64,000 nucleotides of DNA from an uncultured Cohaesibacter sp. (GTDB taxonomy: Bacteria; Pseudomonadota; Alphaproteobacteria; Rhizobiales; Cohaesibacteraceae): positions 2,805,303 to 2,869,302 of the forward strand of contig NZ_OY761553.1 in NCBI RefSeq assembly GCF_963664735.1, written 5' to 3'. The position numbers and the translations under genes are program-made. Shown one piece after another: positions 35,298-44,035 of the stretch (within the stretch, counting starts at the first letter, position 1; every line of letters begins with the position of its first letter). The notes under the pieces were generated by a model. The model was given only the letters and a program-made list of their open reading frames with translations, did not search any database and was not told the origin of the DNA.

Positions 35298-36611
35298 ATG
35301 GGCCTTTACGGCGTAATGCGTTCTAGTGTTTCAGGCATGAACTCCCAATCGAGCAAACTGGGCACCGTGTCTGATAACATCGTCAATGCGAATACGACCG
35401 GCTACAAGAAAGCCGAAACAGAGTTCAAATCCATTGTGACTTCGCAAAGCACAACCACCTATAATTCCGGTGGTGTGGAAGCCCTGACATCATATGATAT
35501 TTCGACTGCAGGCAGCATGGAATATACGACCAGCGTCACCGATCTGGCGATTGACGGCAATGGCTTTTTCATCGTCTCTGATGGCGATGGGACCCCTTTC
35601 CTGACCCGAGCAGGCAGTTTCGTTGCAGATTCCGACGGCAACCTGGTCAATACTGCAGGCTATTACCTACAGGGCTTTGACCTTTCAAACGGCACGCCGA
35701 CCGTTGTCGCCAACGCTCTGACAGGACTTGATAAAGTCAATATCAATCAGGCTCAACTGGAAGCCAGCCCGACCACAGAAGGGTCCATGAGCGGCAACCT
35801 GCCAGCCAATGCCGACATTGTTGACACCGCAGTTTCCAATACTCCGGCAGACAACGACGGTGTGCTTACCAATATCGACTATACCGCCAAGACATCCCTC
35901 GTCGCCTATGATGACGTTGGCAACAAAATGCAGCTGGATATCTACTTTACCAAAACAGGCACGGACACCTGGGAAGCATCGGTCTTCAACAATGCAGATG
36001 CAACAGACGGAGGCTTTCCTTACACCCAAACTGTTACCACCGCGCACGGTAATACCTACACCAACCCGCTTTCCACCACGACGCTGAACTTCAACGCAGA
36101 TGGAACGCTCGCTGCGGCATCACCAACCGCGTTGACCTTCCATATCCCGGATCATGAACCGGCAACCGATGATGTTACCCTCTCTATTGAGGGCATGACC
36201 CAGCTCGCAGCCGATTTCGGCGTCGACGATCCGACACTTGATGGCAATGCGCCACAGAGTGTTGAAAGCGTGGAAATCGACAAGGATGGCACCCTGTATA
36301 TGGTTTACGAGGATGGATCTCGTGAGGCCACCTATCGCATCCCGACAGCCGACGTTGCCAGTGAAGACAATCTCGCACCGATGGGGGGAGAGGTCTATTC
36401 GACAACCAATGAAAGTGGTGATGTTCAGGTCGGTTTTCCGGGGGAAAACGGACTGGGAACAATGGTCTCCGGTGCGGTTGAAGGCTCCAACGTCGATTTG
36501 GCCGAGGAGCTCACCAATCTGATTGTCGCCCAACGGTCTTTCTCAGCCAGTTCCAAGGTCTTCCAAACCGGGTCAGATCTGCTGAGCGAGGTTGTGAACC
36601 TCACAAGGTAA
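35298..36611 (+). CDS. flgE: flagellar hook protein FlgE
   Basis: A 437-residue hook subunit. The N-terminal helix region has SVSGMNSQSSKLGTVSDNIVNANTTGYKKAETEFKS; next is SVTDLAIDGNGFFIV; the C-terminus has VEGSNVDLAEELTNLIVAQRSFSASSKVFQTGSDLL. Exported without a cleaved signal and polymerised into the hook. RBS CAGGAGAG. First gene of flgE-K-L-flaF-flbT-flgD-fliQ. Confidence 0.96.
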   Translation: MGLYGVMRSSVSGMNSQSSKLGTVSDNIVNANTTGYKKAETEFKSIVTSQSTTTYNSGGVEALTSYDISTAGSMEYTTSVTDLAIDGNGFFIVSDGDGTPFLTRAGSFVADSDGNLVNTAGYYLQGFDLSNGTPTVVANALTGLDKVNINQAQLEASPTTEGSMSGNLPANADIVDTAVSNTPADNDGVLTNIDYTAKTSLVAYDDVGNKMQLDIYFTKTGTDTWEASVFNNADATDGGFPYTQTVTTAHGNTYTNPLSTTTLNFNADGTLAAASPTALTFHIPDHEPATDDVTLSIEGMTQLAADFGVDDPTLDGNAPQSVESVEIDKDGTLYMVYEDGSREATYRIPTADVASEDNLAPMGGEVYSTTNESGDVQVGFPGENGLGTMVSGAVEGSNVDLAEELTNLIVAQRSFSASSKVFQTGSDLLSEVVNLTR

Positions 36612-36620
36612 CCCCGGTAA

Positions 36621-36679
36621 CACGAGACTACAAAGCGAGCAGCCCCTCCCTCTCCCACCTTCGTAGTCTCGTGCAATTT
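36621..36679 (+). terminator. attenuator-like hairpin between flgE and flgK
   Basis: CACGAGACTAC (36621-36631) and GTAGTCTCGTG (36663-36673) form a perfect 11-bp stem with a 31-nt loop, followed by CAATTTTT. It could cut transcription after the abundant hook gene or protect the flgE mRNA end. Confidence 0.6.
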
Positions 36680-36693
36680 TTAAGGTAAGTGTC

Positions 36694-38130
36694 ATGAGTC
36701 TTTCAGTTGCACTGCAGGTCGCACAATCTGCGTTGAGCACGCGCCAGAAAGAAACCGCCGTTCTTTCTCGCAACATCACCAATGCCAGTCAGGAAGGTTA
36801 CACGCGCAAAACCGCGCTGGTCTCGACGTTGCAATCAACTGACGGATCCGGTGGAGGCGTCTATGTCAGCGCGGTTGCCAGAGCGACCGACCAGGCCTTA
36901 TTCAAGAACCTCCTTTCAGCAACCTCTGTAGGGGAAAAGAGCGATGCCTATCTCGATGGGCTTACGCGCTTGTCAGATACAATCGGAGACACCGAACAGA
37001 ACATCTCGCCTGCGGCTGTATTGGGCCAGTTGGAAACTGCCTTGCAAGCCTATGGAGCGATGCCATCTGACTCCGTTCTGGCCCAACAGGTCCTGTCGGC
37101 TTCCCAGAATATGGTCGAAACCCTCAATGATGCATCCAGTGCCGTTCAGTCAGAACGGGAAAATGCCGATGCCGAAATTAACAAGTCTGTCGAAACGATC
37201 AACGACCTGCTTTCCCAGATTGAATCTCTCAATAAAGAGATTGTAAGCGGCACGGAACTGGGCAGTGATATCACCGACCTGCAGGATTCCCGCGATCAGG
37301 CCGTCTTGCAGCTTTCCGCCGAAATCGGCATCAAGACGCAGTTGCGCGAGAATAACGATCTTGTCATCACGACCGAAAGCGGCGTCATGCTGTTTGAAAC
37401 AACAGCCCGAAGCGTCACCTTTGATGCAACGGACACCTATTCGGCCTCGACTGTTGGGAATTCCGTTTATGTGGATGGGGTGGCAGTTGCCGGACCGAAC
37501 GCCAAGATGGAAGTGAGCAACGGACGCATTGCCGGTCTGGTTGCCGTGCGGGACGAAGCTGCGGTCACATATCAAAACCAACTTGATGAAATGGCGCGTG
37601 GCCTCATCAGCGTTTTTCAGGAAAGCGGTAATGCGGGCATCTTCACCTATTCGGGGGGACCGGCCATTCCGGCCTCTGGCACGCTTGTCGCCGGGCTGGC
37701 ATCAGACATTCAAGTCAATAGTGCGATTGACAGCAACAATCTGGATCTCATCCGAGACGGGATAACCATCGACTATAACCCCGACGATTACGCCAGCTAT
37801 GGTGATCGAATTCAGGATCTGCTCAGCAAACTTGATGATTCAATGGCGTTCGATAGTGCAACCAGTGTCGATACGACGGGAACCCTCACTGACTTCGCCG
37901 CGTCATCCGTCAGCTGGCTGGAAGCAGAACGGCAATCTGCGGATACCACGGCAGAGAACCAGACCATAACGCTGACCCGTGTGACGGAATCCCTTTCCAA
38001 CAAGACCGGCGTCAATATCGACGAAGAAATGCAGAGCATGCTGGAAATTGAACGGAGCTACACAGCGACCGCAAAATTGATCAGCACGATTGATGAAATG
38101 TTGGATCAACTCCTTCAGATTGCAGGCTAA
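36694..38130 (+). CDS. flgK: hook-filament junction protein FlgK
   Basis: A 478-residue hook-associated protein 1. The N-terminus has QVAQSALSTRQKETAVLSRNITNASQEGYTRK. The middle has a long helix with ETINDLLSQIESLNKEI and DLQDSRDQAVLQLS. The C-terminus has NIDEEMQSMLEIERSYTATAKLISTIDEMLDQLL. It is the first layer between hook and filament. Confidence 0.93.
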   Translation: MSLSVALQVAQSALSTRQKETAVLSRNITNASQEGYTRKTALVSTLQSTDGSGGGVYVSAVARATDQALFKNLLSATSVGEKSDAYLDGLTRLSDTIGDTEQNISPAAVLGQLETALQAYGAMPSDSVLAQQVLSASQNMVETLNDASSAVQSERENADAEINKSVETINDLLSQIESLNKEIVSGTELGSDITDLQDSRDQAVLQLSAEIGIKTQLRENNDLVITTESGVMLFETTARSVTFDATDTYSASTVGNSVYVDGVAVAGPNAKMEVSNGRIAGLVAVRDEAAVTYQNQLDEMARGLISVFQESGNAGIFTYSGGPAIPASGTLVAGLASDIQVNSAIDSNNLDLIRDGITIDYNPDDYASYGDRIQDLLSKLDDSMAFDSATSVDTTGTLTDFAASSVSWLEAERQSADTTAENQTITLTRVTESLSNKTGVNIDEEMQSMLEIERSYTATAKLISTIDEMLDQLLQIAG

Positions 38131-38132
38131 TC

Positions 38133-39170
38133 ATGACCAGTTATATCTCTACCCTTTCCATGTCTACCGCGACAAGCAAGTCTATTGCTTCACAATCTAC
38201 CAATCTTGTGAAGTTGCAGAAAGAAGCGGCATCAGGACGCAAATATGACGTCGGGCTGGACCTTGGCAGCTCCACGGGCGAAGCGGTCTCCATTCGCGCC
38301 CAGTTTGCAACGCTCAATGCCATTGCCGATACCAATGCGCTGATTTCGAGCAATCTGGACGTGTCCACCAAAGCTCTTGAAAATGTGTCCGCCAGCGCGA
38401 CCGACTTCCAGTCGACACTCCTGACAACGATTGGCAGCGGCACTGCACGCAGTGTGATTGTTTCAAGCGCCAAGGGATATCTGGACGAGCTGGTTTCGAC
38501 CATGAATACCTCGTTCAATGGCTCTTACATTTTCGCCGGGATCAACACCGAAAACACACCGCTTGAAGACTATGAATCAGGCTCCAGCAGCAAGGCGGCA
38601 ATCGACAGCTCGCTGTCAACATTCCTGACCAGCAAAGGCTACAGCTCAGTTTCGGAACTCACAGCATCTGACATGGATGAGTATCTGAACAATGGCTTTG
38701 CCAACGAGTTTACCGATGCAAACTGGAAGGCCAACTGGTCTCAGGCGACCGATGCGGTAACGTCCAGCAGAATTTCAGCCACCGATGTGATTGATACGTC
38801 TGCCAGCGCCAATGAAGAATCCTTGCGCCAACTGACCATGGCCTACACCATGGTTTCCAGCCTTGGCGCTGAAGATATGTCGCAAGAAGCCTTTGACGTT
38901 ATCGCGACCAAGGCAACAGAGCTGATCGGAGCAGGCATTCAGGGACTAAACAACGCAATCGGCAAGTTGGGCAATGCTCAGGCGCGAGTCTCAGACGCAT
39001 CAGATCGTATTTCCATTCAGACCGACACCCTCAACGAACGCATCATCGATCTGGAAGGCGTCGATACCACAGAGGCCTCGGTTACATTGTCAAATGCTGT
39101 CACCCAGCTGGAACTGACTTATTCCATTACCAGCCGGATGCAGAATTTGAGTCTGCTGAATTATCTGTAA
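38133..39170 (+). CDS. flgL: hook-filament junction protein FlgL
   Basis: A 345-residue flagellin-like junction protein that starts 2 nt after flgK. The N-terminus has STNLVKLQKEAASGRKYDVGLDLG and the C-terminal helices have NAIGKLGNAQARVSDASDRISIQTDTLN and AVTQLELTYSITSRMQNLSLLNYL. It forms the second junction layer. Confidence 0.93.
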   Translation: MTSYISTLSMSTATSKSIASQSTNLVKLQKEAASGRKYDVGLDLGSSTGEAVSIRAQFATLNAIADTNALISSNLDVSTKALENVSASATDFQSTLLTTIGSGTARSVIVSSAKGYLDELVSTMNTSFNGSYIFAGINTENTPLEDYESGSSSKAAIDSSLSTFLTSKGYSSVSELTASDMDEYLNNGFANEFTDANWKANWSQATDAVTSSRISATDVIDTSASANEESLRQLTMAYTMVSSLGAEDMSQEAFDVIATKATELIGAGIQGLNNAIGKLGNAQARVSDASDRISIQTDTLNERIIDLEGVDTTEASVTLSNAVTQLELTYSITSRMQNLSLLNYL

Positions 39171-39309
39171 CTCACCTCTATCTGGAACAAACGACGGCCA
39201 GAGGATTTTCGCAACAAGAGCAGCCCCGAAAGGATTGGCACCAGCCAATGCTCTAAAGGCTTCTCCTACCTGCCAACCAATTTGAACAATCAATCGGGCG
39301 AGGTATTCA

Positions 39310-39660
39310 ATGTACACTTCCTATTATGCAGAAAGCTCTCAACTATCGGGTGCATCTCAAAGAAGTGATGAACTCGAGGCAATCAATCACGTGGTTGACG
39401 GCCTAAGGGCGGCCAAGCTGCAGGGTATCCAGTCCCCTGCAGGCATCAAAGCGCTGTATCAGACCAATCTGTTCTGGAGTTATTTGCTGGAAGACCTGAG
39501 CAAACCGGAAAATTCACTGCCCGATCAATTGAAAGCCAACCTTATTTCGATTGGAATTTTCATTCTCAAAGAGGTGGGGCGCATCCGTCAGAATGAGACC
39601 GATGATGTGGATGCATTGATAGATCTCAACGAAATGATTAGCAGTGGGTTGGCACAATGA
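39310..39660 (+). CDS. flaF: flagellar biosynthesis regulator FlaF
   Basis: A 116-residue FlaF. In Caulobacter and related bacteria FlaF promotes flagellin secretion and works against FlbT on flagellin mRNA. Family-like stretches are DELEAINHVVDGLRAAK and TNLFWSYLLEDLSKPENSLPDQLKANLISIGIFILKEVGRIR. It overlaps flbT by 4 nt. The 139-nt gap upstream holds a small hairpin (ATTGGC/GCCAAT, 39234-39249) but no copy of the shared promoter element. Confidence 0.92.
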   Translation: MYTSYYAESSQLSGASQRSDELEAINHVVDGLRAAKLQGIQSPAGIKALYQTNLFWSYLLEDLSKPENSLPDQLKANLISIGIFILKEVGRIRQNETDDVDALIDLNEMISSGLAQ

Positions 39661-40112
39661 AACCGATGCGGCTGACGTTCAAATCCGGAGAACGGCTCTA
39701 TATCAATGGCGCTGTTATCCGGTTTCCCAAGAAAACAACCATCGAGTTGCTGAATGAAGCTGAATTCCTGCTCGAAACCCATATTATCCAGGCGGATGAA
39801 ACCACCACGCCCCTAAGGCAGCTCTATTTCATCGCCCAGATGATGTTCACCTCTCCAAGCAGCACCGAGGACGCCCACAAAACGTTTCTCCAATTCGCAC
39901 GCAGTCTCACAGGGATCGTTGATCACTATCTTCTCTGCGCAGGCATTCAGGAGATTGTCGATATCGTCAATGCTGGCAATTATTATGAAGCCATGAAGAG
40001 AATTCGTGATCTCTATCCACTGGAAGCCAGCCTGATGAACGATGTTGTAGACAGGCGCGAACAACCGGAATTCTACAGAAAACAGAGGGTTGGCGCAGAA
40101 AGCCACCTCTAA
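39657..40112 (+). CDS. flbT: flagellin translational repressor FlbT
   Basis: A 151-residue FlbT with MRLTFKSGERLYINGAVIRF at the start and FLLETHIIQADETTTPLRQLYFIAQMM in the middle. FlbT binds the 5' leader of flagellin mRNA in Caulobacter and lowers its translation and stability until the hook is complete. The flagellin leader here has an RBS-masking repeat that could be its target. Confidence 0.94.
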   Translation: MKPMRLTFKSGERLYINGAVIRFPKKTTIELLNEAEFLLETHIIQADETTTPLRQLYFIAQMMFTSPSSTEDAHKTFLQFARSLTGIVDHYLLCAGIQEIVDIVNAGNYYEAMKRIRDLYPLEASLMNDVVDRREQPEFYRKQRVGAESHL

Positions 40113-40142
40113 TTCGCTCCACTCAAGAGAAACAGAAAGCGC

Positions 40143-40174
40143 GTGCCTGGGGAGGCCCATTCCCCTGTTCAGGC
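40143..40174. repeat. hairpin between flbT and flgD
   Basis: TGCCTGGGGA and TCCCCTGTTCAGGCA form a two-part hairpin (outer TGCCTG/CAGGCA, inner GGGGA/TCCCC). There is no T tail, so it may act in mRNA processing rather than termination. Confidence 0.4.
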
Positions 40175-40210
40175 ATCTCGCATCTGCTCCGAACAAAAGG
40201 AACGGCGACC

Positions 40211-40624
40211 ATGTCCGTATCAGCAGTAAACACTTCGACCAATGTGCAAAGCACGACTTCAACAACATCCAGCACAAGTGATGCAATGACGCTCGACTAT
40301 GATGCTTTTCTGCAAATGATGGTAACGCAGATGCAGAATCAGGATCCGACAGATCCAACCGACATGGGAGAGCAAATGGCGCAGTTGGCCTCATTCTCAA
40401 ACGTTGAGCAGAATATCCAGACCAACAGCAAACTGGATGAGGTGCTTTCCCAGCTCTATGTCAACCAGTCAACCAGTCTTGTTGGCAAAACCCTGTCTGC
40501 CACCCAGAATGGCGAAGACATCTCCGGCACAATTGAGACTGTTACAATTTGCACAGATGGCGTGGTCGCTACCCTTGATGACGGAAGCAACGTTCTCGTG
40601 GGCCCAGGGGTTACGGTATCCTGA
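40211..40624 (+). CDS. flgD: flagellar hook cap/assembly protein FlgD (short form)
   Basis: A 137-residue FlgD. The core motif MTLDYDAFLQMMVTQMQNQDPTDP and MAQLASFSNVEQNIQTNSKLDEVL is complete. The C-terminal Tudor/Fn3-like part of enteric FlgD (about 220 residues) is mostly missing, as usual in alphaproteobacteria. It scaffolds hook growth. RBS AAGGAACGG. Its stop overlaps the fliQ ATG by one base. Confidence 0.93.
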   Translation: MSVSAVNTSTNVQSTTSTTSSTSDAMTLDYDAFLQMMVTQMQNQDPTDPTDMGEQMAQLASFSNVEQNIQTNSKLDEVLSQLYVNQSTSLVGKTLSATQNGEDISGTIETVTICTDGVVATLDDGSNVLVGPGVTVS

Positions 40625-40890
40625 TGAATGAAGTTGACGCACTTGATCTGGTCCGGGAAGCTTTCTGGACCATCATCATTTCGGCCAGCCCTGCGGTAGG
40701 AGCTGCCATGGTGGTCGGGATCGCGATTGCGCTGTTTCAGGCGCTTACCCAGGTTCAGGAAATGACTCTGACCTTTATCCCGAAAATTCTGGTTATCTTT
40801 CTCATGTTGATTGCCAGCGGTACCTTCATCGGCACCCAGATAACAAGCTTCACGCAGATCGTCTATGATCGCATTGAGCATGGTTTTTGA
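40624..40890 (+). CDS. fliQ: flagellar export apparatus protein FliQ
   Basis: An 88-residue two-helix gate protein: helices at about 15-37 and 52-72, with AFWTIIISASPAVGAAMVVGIAIALFQALTQVQEMTLTFIPKI. It joins FliP and FliR in the export channel. Last gene of the flgE operon; flhA and fliR, which often follow fliQ in rhizobia, are elsewhere here. Confidence 0.94.
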   Translation: MNEVDALDLVREAFWTIIISASPAVGAAMVVGIAIALFQALTQVQEMTLTFIPKILVIFLMLIASGTFIGTQITSFTQIVYDRIEHGF

Positions 40891-40946
40891 GGGCACTTGC
40901 CTTTTCCAATCCGTGAAATGAAGGGGTATGCCCCCATGCTCACCTT

Positions 40947-40978
40947 CTTACATGCTTACATGCTTACATGCTTACATT
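40947..40978. repeat. four tandem copies of an 8-bp unit
   Basis: CTTACATG is repeated from 40947, three perfect copies and a fourth ending in T instead of G. It lies 56 nt after fliQ and in no gene. Confidence 0.9.
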
Positions 40979-41556
40979 CTAGCCATGAGCATTGTTCTGT
41001 AACGCCCTACGCTTTGCGCTGGGCGTACTGGCGCAGCCTATCTGGCGGTCGCCCTGCCTTTTAAGGCTTTTCCATTTTCACGATATTCTCCCTAAATACA
41101 CCTGCCATCTCTGCCCCGTTCTGTGGCGAGTGGGAAGCCCTCTGCCGGATCGTCGAGTTTCACGGCTCGCCTTTATCAAACCTGTTTCTTGGGTTCCGCC
41201 ATCTTGCTCGCATATCGGCTCATAACGGCCTTACAGAGCTGTTTTGTCGATAACAATCGAGACTTCATGGAAAGAGCGGGAAAGCGCGTCTGAAGGCGCT
41301 GGAGACGCTTCTGAGCATATTTGATCATGTCGTATTCCCTCTGGCGCAGAAAGTACCAATCGAGCCAAGCGATCGCAGATAAAACTAGGGGGAGACGCTT
41401 CTATGTCCCGGGTGGACCGGGAAAATCAATATATGCGCTGACTGTGGCCGTTCATGGCCACGATAACTGCAATAACCATCTGCAGGTGCGGTTTATTGAT
41501 GGGTCATTTCGGTGCAAGCCAAGTGGGGCTTTACCATTCTCGTAATTATTTCAATT

Positions 41557-41573
41557 CCTGCCAATCTGGCAGG
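41557..41573 (-). terminator. weak terminator-like hairpin after ftcR
   Basis: CCTGCCA (41557-41563) and TGGCAGG (41567-41573) form a perfect 7-bp stem 25 nt past the ftcR stop. On the minus strand it is followed by AATTGAAATAATTA, AT-rich but without a T run. Confidence 0.35.
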
Positions 41574-41597
41574 CAACAGGGTATTTGGCCGGCTTAC

Positions 41598-42287
41598 TCA
41601 GGCTTGTTCTGAAAATACGTTGAACATGTAACCCAGATAACGCTTGGAATCGATCGGATCATATCCCAGACGCTGCTTCAGTTTCTTGCGCAGCTTGCTG
41701 ATATGGCTCTCGACGACGGTTTCTTCGACATCTTCGTTGAGCAGCCCATAAACAGCATTATAGATCTGAGCGCGGCTGACACGGCGATCCTTGTTCTTGA
41801 CCAGATATTCCAGAATACGACGTTCTCTTCTGGGCAGCTCAAGGGCTTCGCCACAAATCTCGGGGGAACGGCCATCGAAATAGACCCGAACATCACCTTC
41901 AACCTGCTGCATTTCATTTTGCTCCCCAGATCGTCTGCTAATCACGGCAGCTCTGACAAGTATTTCTTTTACATGGATGGGCTTGCTCACAACATCATCA
42001 AACCCTGCGGCAAACAAATCCAATGTCTGTTCGAGTGAGGTTCTGTCATTCAGGGCAATCAGGGGGGTTTTACGGCAGCGAGACCGGATAAGACCTGGAT
42101 AGCGATGTCTCTCTTCACAATCGCCCAGAAGAAAAGCCTCTACAGAGTCAATGTCGGTGTCAGAAAGACTGGTGACCCAACTGCCGAATTCGTCTGGGAC
42201 AATGCCGATCGAAGGAACTCCTTCGCGCTGGAATCCGGCGGTATAACCTTCTGAAACCAAATCTCGTTTTTCAATCAATACAATCAT
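41598..42287 (-). CDS. ftcR: flagellar master regulator FtcR/Rem (atypical OmpR-type response regulator)
   Basis: A 229-residue regulator. The receiver-like domain (1-115) starts MIVLIEKRDLVSEGY, very close to Brucella FtcR. The phospho-acceptor position is occupied by Glu50 (DSVEAFLLG) instead of Asp; Lys102 (DDVVSKPIHV) is kept. The winged-helix DNA-binding domain (about 130-228) has ELPRRERRILEYLVKN, VVESHISKLRKKLKQ and RYLGYMF. GGAG 7 nt before ATG 42287 supports this start; a longer frame upstream is not credible. It should activate flagellar operons, independent of a kinase. It is convergent with the flgE operon, unlike in S. meliloti where rem precedes flgE. Confidence 0.9.
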   Translation of the reverse strand: MIVLIEKRDLVSEGYTAGFQREGVPSIGIVPDEFGSWVTSLSDTDIDSVEAFLLGDCEERHRYPGLIRSRCRKTPLIALNDRTSLEQTLDLFAAGFDDVVSKPIHVKEILVRAAVISRRSGEQNEMQQVEGDVRVYFDGRSPEICGEALELPRRERRILEYLVKNKDRRVSRAQIYNAVYGLLNEDVEETVVESHISKLRKKLKQRLGYDPIDSKRYLGYMFNVFSEQA

Positions 42288-42855
42288 CGAAACACTCCAT
42301 TCTTGGTATGTATAGAGGTATTGCAATGACCGCCGCGCGTCACTAGAAAACACACAGCTGCAGACATGTTTCAAAAAGCTCAGAAAAAGAAAGATAAATA
42401 CTATTCGCTCGCTTTTAGTAGAATTATGCCTAAAAGTGTCAGTATTTTTCGGAAGGATTTTATTCAAGAGGCCTAATGCACTCGATTTAAAAGACTTTTA
42501 TGCCCCACACTGACCACAATCAAGAGCTTGCACATCCCATTGGTTAACAAATATTTACGCATTTCTTACACACATCTCAATAGCATCATTGAAACAATAG
42601 CTTTTCAAATTTGATGCTTTGGATAAGTCCATTCAGTAGTAGCCCGTAGTACGAATGAACTGACAGTGTAAAAATTACCAATACCCCATTTCAACCAATA
42701 TGCCCGCCCCGCTTTTCTGCAACAAGATCACGGTCAAACCAGAAGAACCTCCGGCGAAAACAGTAACAGAAGAAATCTTCCGACACACAAAATAACGCTC
42801 AAAAGCACCCCAACATTAACCTACACGCATTATATTTAGACAAAATCAGATACAA
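42288..42855. other. AT-rich intergenic region upstream of ftcR
   Basis: About 570 bases without a gene. It must hold the ftcR promoter (reading leftward). I cannot place a -35/-10 pair with confidence, and no copy of the CAG...GCAAG flagellar element is present. Confidence 0.5.
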
Positions 42856-42888
42856 AAAAGGCCTCAGAGAGGTGCTCTGAGGCCTTTT
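42854..42888 (-). terminator. terminator of the flgB-flgI operon
   Basis: AAAAGGCCTCAGAG (42856-42869) pairs perfectly with CTCTGAGGCCTTTT (42875-42888). Read leftward it ends in a run of T, 33 nt after the flgI stop. Confidence 0.92.
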
Positions 42889-42921
42889 AAAATCAGACCG
42901 GAGGATTATGTCCTGGATCCG

Positions 42922-44034
42922 TCACTGGACCACCAGCTCGGCCTGTAAGGCCCCCACAGACTTGATTGTCTGCAAGATCGAGATGACGCCTGATGGTTTG
43001 AGCCCAATGCGATTAAGTCCGCTGACGATGGTCTGCAAATCGGTTCCACCTATGATCGACAAGGCGCCGCCATTCTGCGAGACATCAATATTGGTTTCCG
43101 GTAATACAACAGTCTGCCCACTATCAGAGAAGGGTTCTGGCTGGCTCGCCATCGGATTTTCCGTAATCCGCACGACCATGCTGCCATAGGTAACGGCAAC
43201 CGTTGAAATTTGGACGTGATTGCCAATCACGACAGTGCCTGTGCGCTCATCCACGACCACCTTTGCGGGCGTATCCGGCTGGATGACCAGACCTTCTATC
43301 TGAGCGATAAAGCGGGTTCCGCTGATGCTTCCCGGTTTCTGAAGTACGACCGAGCGGAAATCGCGTTCTCTGGCCAGCTTGACCCCATATCTTTCTCTGG
43401 AGAATGCGTTGATCGCATCGGCAATGCGAACCGCCGTATTGAAATCGGGATTTGAAAGCTGCAGGACAAAAGAGGGCAGATCAAGGAAATCATCGTCCAG
43501 CTCTCTTTCCACAATCGCCCCATTGGGAATCATGCCAGATGTTGCGATGCCTTCACTGAGGGATTGCGCATCACCTTGCTCTGAAAAGCCCGAAACGGCC
43601 AAGCCGCCTTGGGCAACGGCATAGACCTTGCCATCAGACCCCATCAGAGGTGTGGCAATCAATGTGCCCCCCGAAAGAGACGAGGCATCACCGAGCGACG
43701 AGACGGTTACGTCAATCCTTGATCCCTTTTTGACAAAGGCAGGAAAGTTGGCCGTCACGACAACAGCTGCGACATTCTTGGTGCGCAGGTTGGCGTCGCG
43801 AACATTCACGCCCATGCTATCAAGCATTGACTGGAGCGACTGCTCCGTAAAGGGAGAATTCCGCATGGTGTCGCCAGATCCCTTGAGCCCAACCACAAGG
43901 CCATAGCCAATCACCTGATTGTCTCTTATGCCTTCAAGGGATGTGACATCCTTGATGCGCACAGCGGCCGAAGCATTAAGCGAGAATAGCAGCGTCCAAA
44001 GAGCTGCCGAAAGAAGCCGAGTGAGAGTTTTCAT
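42922..44034 (-). CDS. flgI: flagellar P-ring protein FlgI
   Basis: A 370-residue P-ring subunit with a cleaved signal peptide (about 1-24, ending ASA). Family segments are RIKDVTSLEGIRDNQVIGYGLVVGLKGSGDT, FTEQSLQSMLDSMGVN and the C-terminal SGLNRIGLKPSGVISILQTIKSVGALQAEL. Exported by Sec and assembled around the rod with help from FlgA. It follows flgA by one base. Confidence 0.96.
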   Translation of the reverse strand: MKTLTRLLSAALWTLLFSLNASAAVRIKDVTSLEGIRDNQVIGYGLVVGLKGSGDTMRNSPFTEQSLQSMLDSMGVNVRDANLRTKNVAAVVVTANFPAFVKKGSRIDVTVSSLGDASSLSGGTLIATPLMGSDGKVYAVAQGGLAVSGFSEQGDAQSLSEGIATSGMIPNGAIVERELDDDFLDLPSFVLQLSNPDFNTAVRIADAINAFSRERYGVKLARERDFRSVVLQKPGSISGTRFIAQIEGLVIQPDTPAKVVVDERTGTVVIGNHVQISTVAVTYGSMVVRITENPMASQPEPFSDSGQTVVLPETNIDVSQNGGALSIIGGTDLQTIVSGLNRIGLKPSGVISILQTIKSVGALQAELVVQ

Positions 44035-44035
44035 A

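Larger units (their letters stand above)
40891..41597. other. 707-bp gene-free region between fliQ and ftcR
   Basis: The two short frames here (40992-41225, 41321-41545) have no RBS and no protein-like composition. The stretch holds an 8-bp tandem repeat, a 12-bp direct repeat GGAGACGCTTCT at 41301-41312 and 41391-41402, and a small hairpin TCCCGG/CCGGGA at 41406-41422. It is the longest non-coding stretch in the window. Confidence 0.6.

Noticed and set aside
40992-41545. Two short plus-strand frames (77 and 74 residues) after fliQ
   Set aside because: No RBS and unusual composition rich in Arg, Cys, Pro and Trp; no hydrophobic or domain pattern expected of a real small protein.
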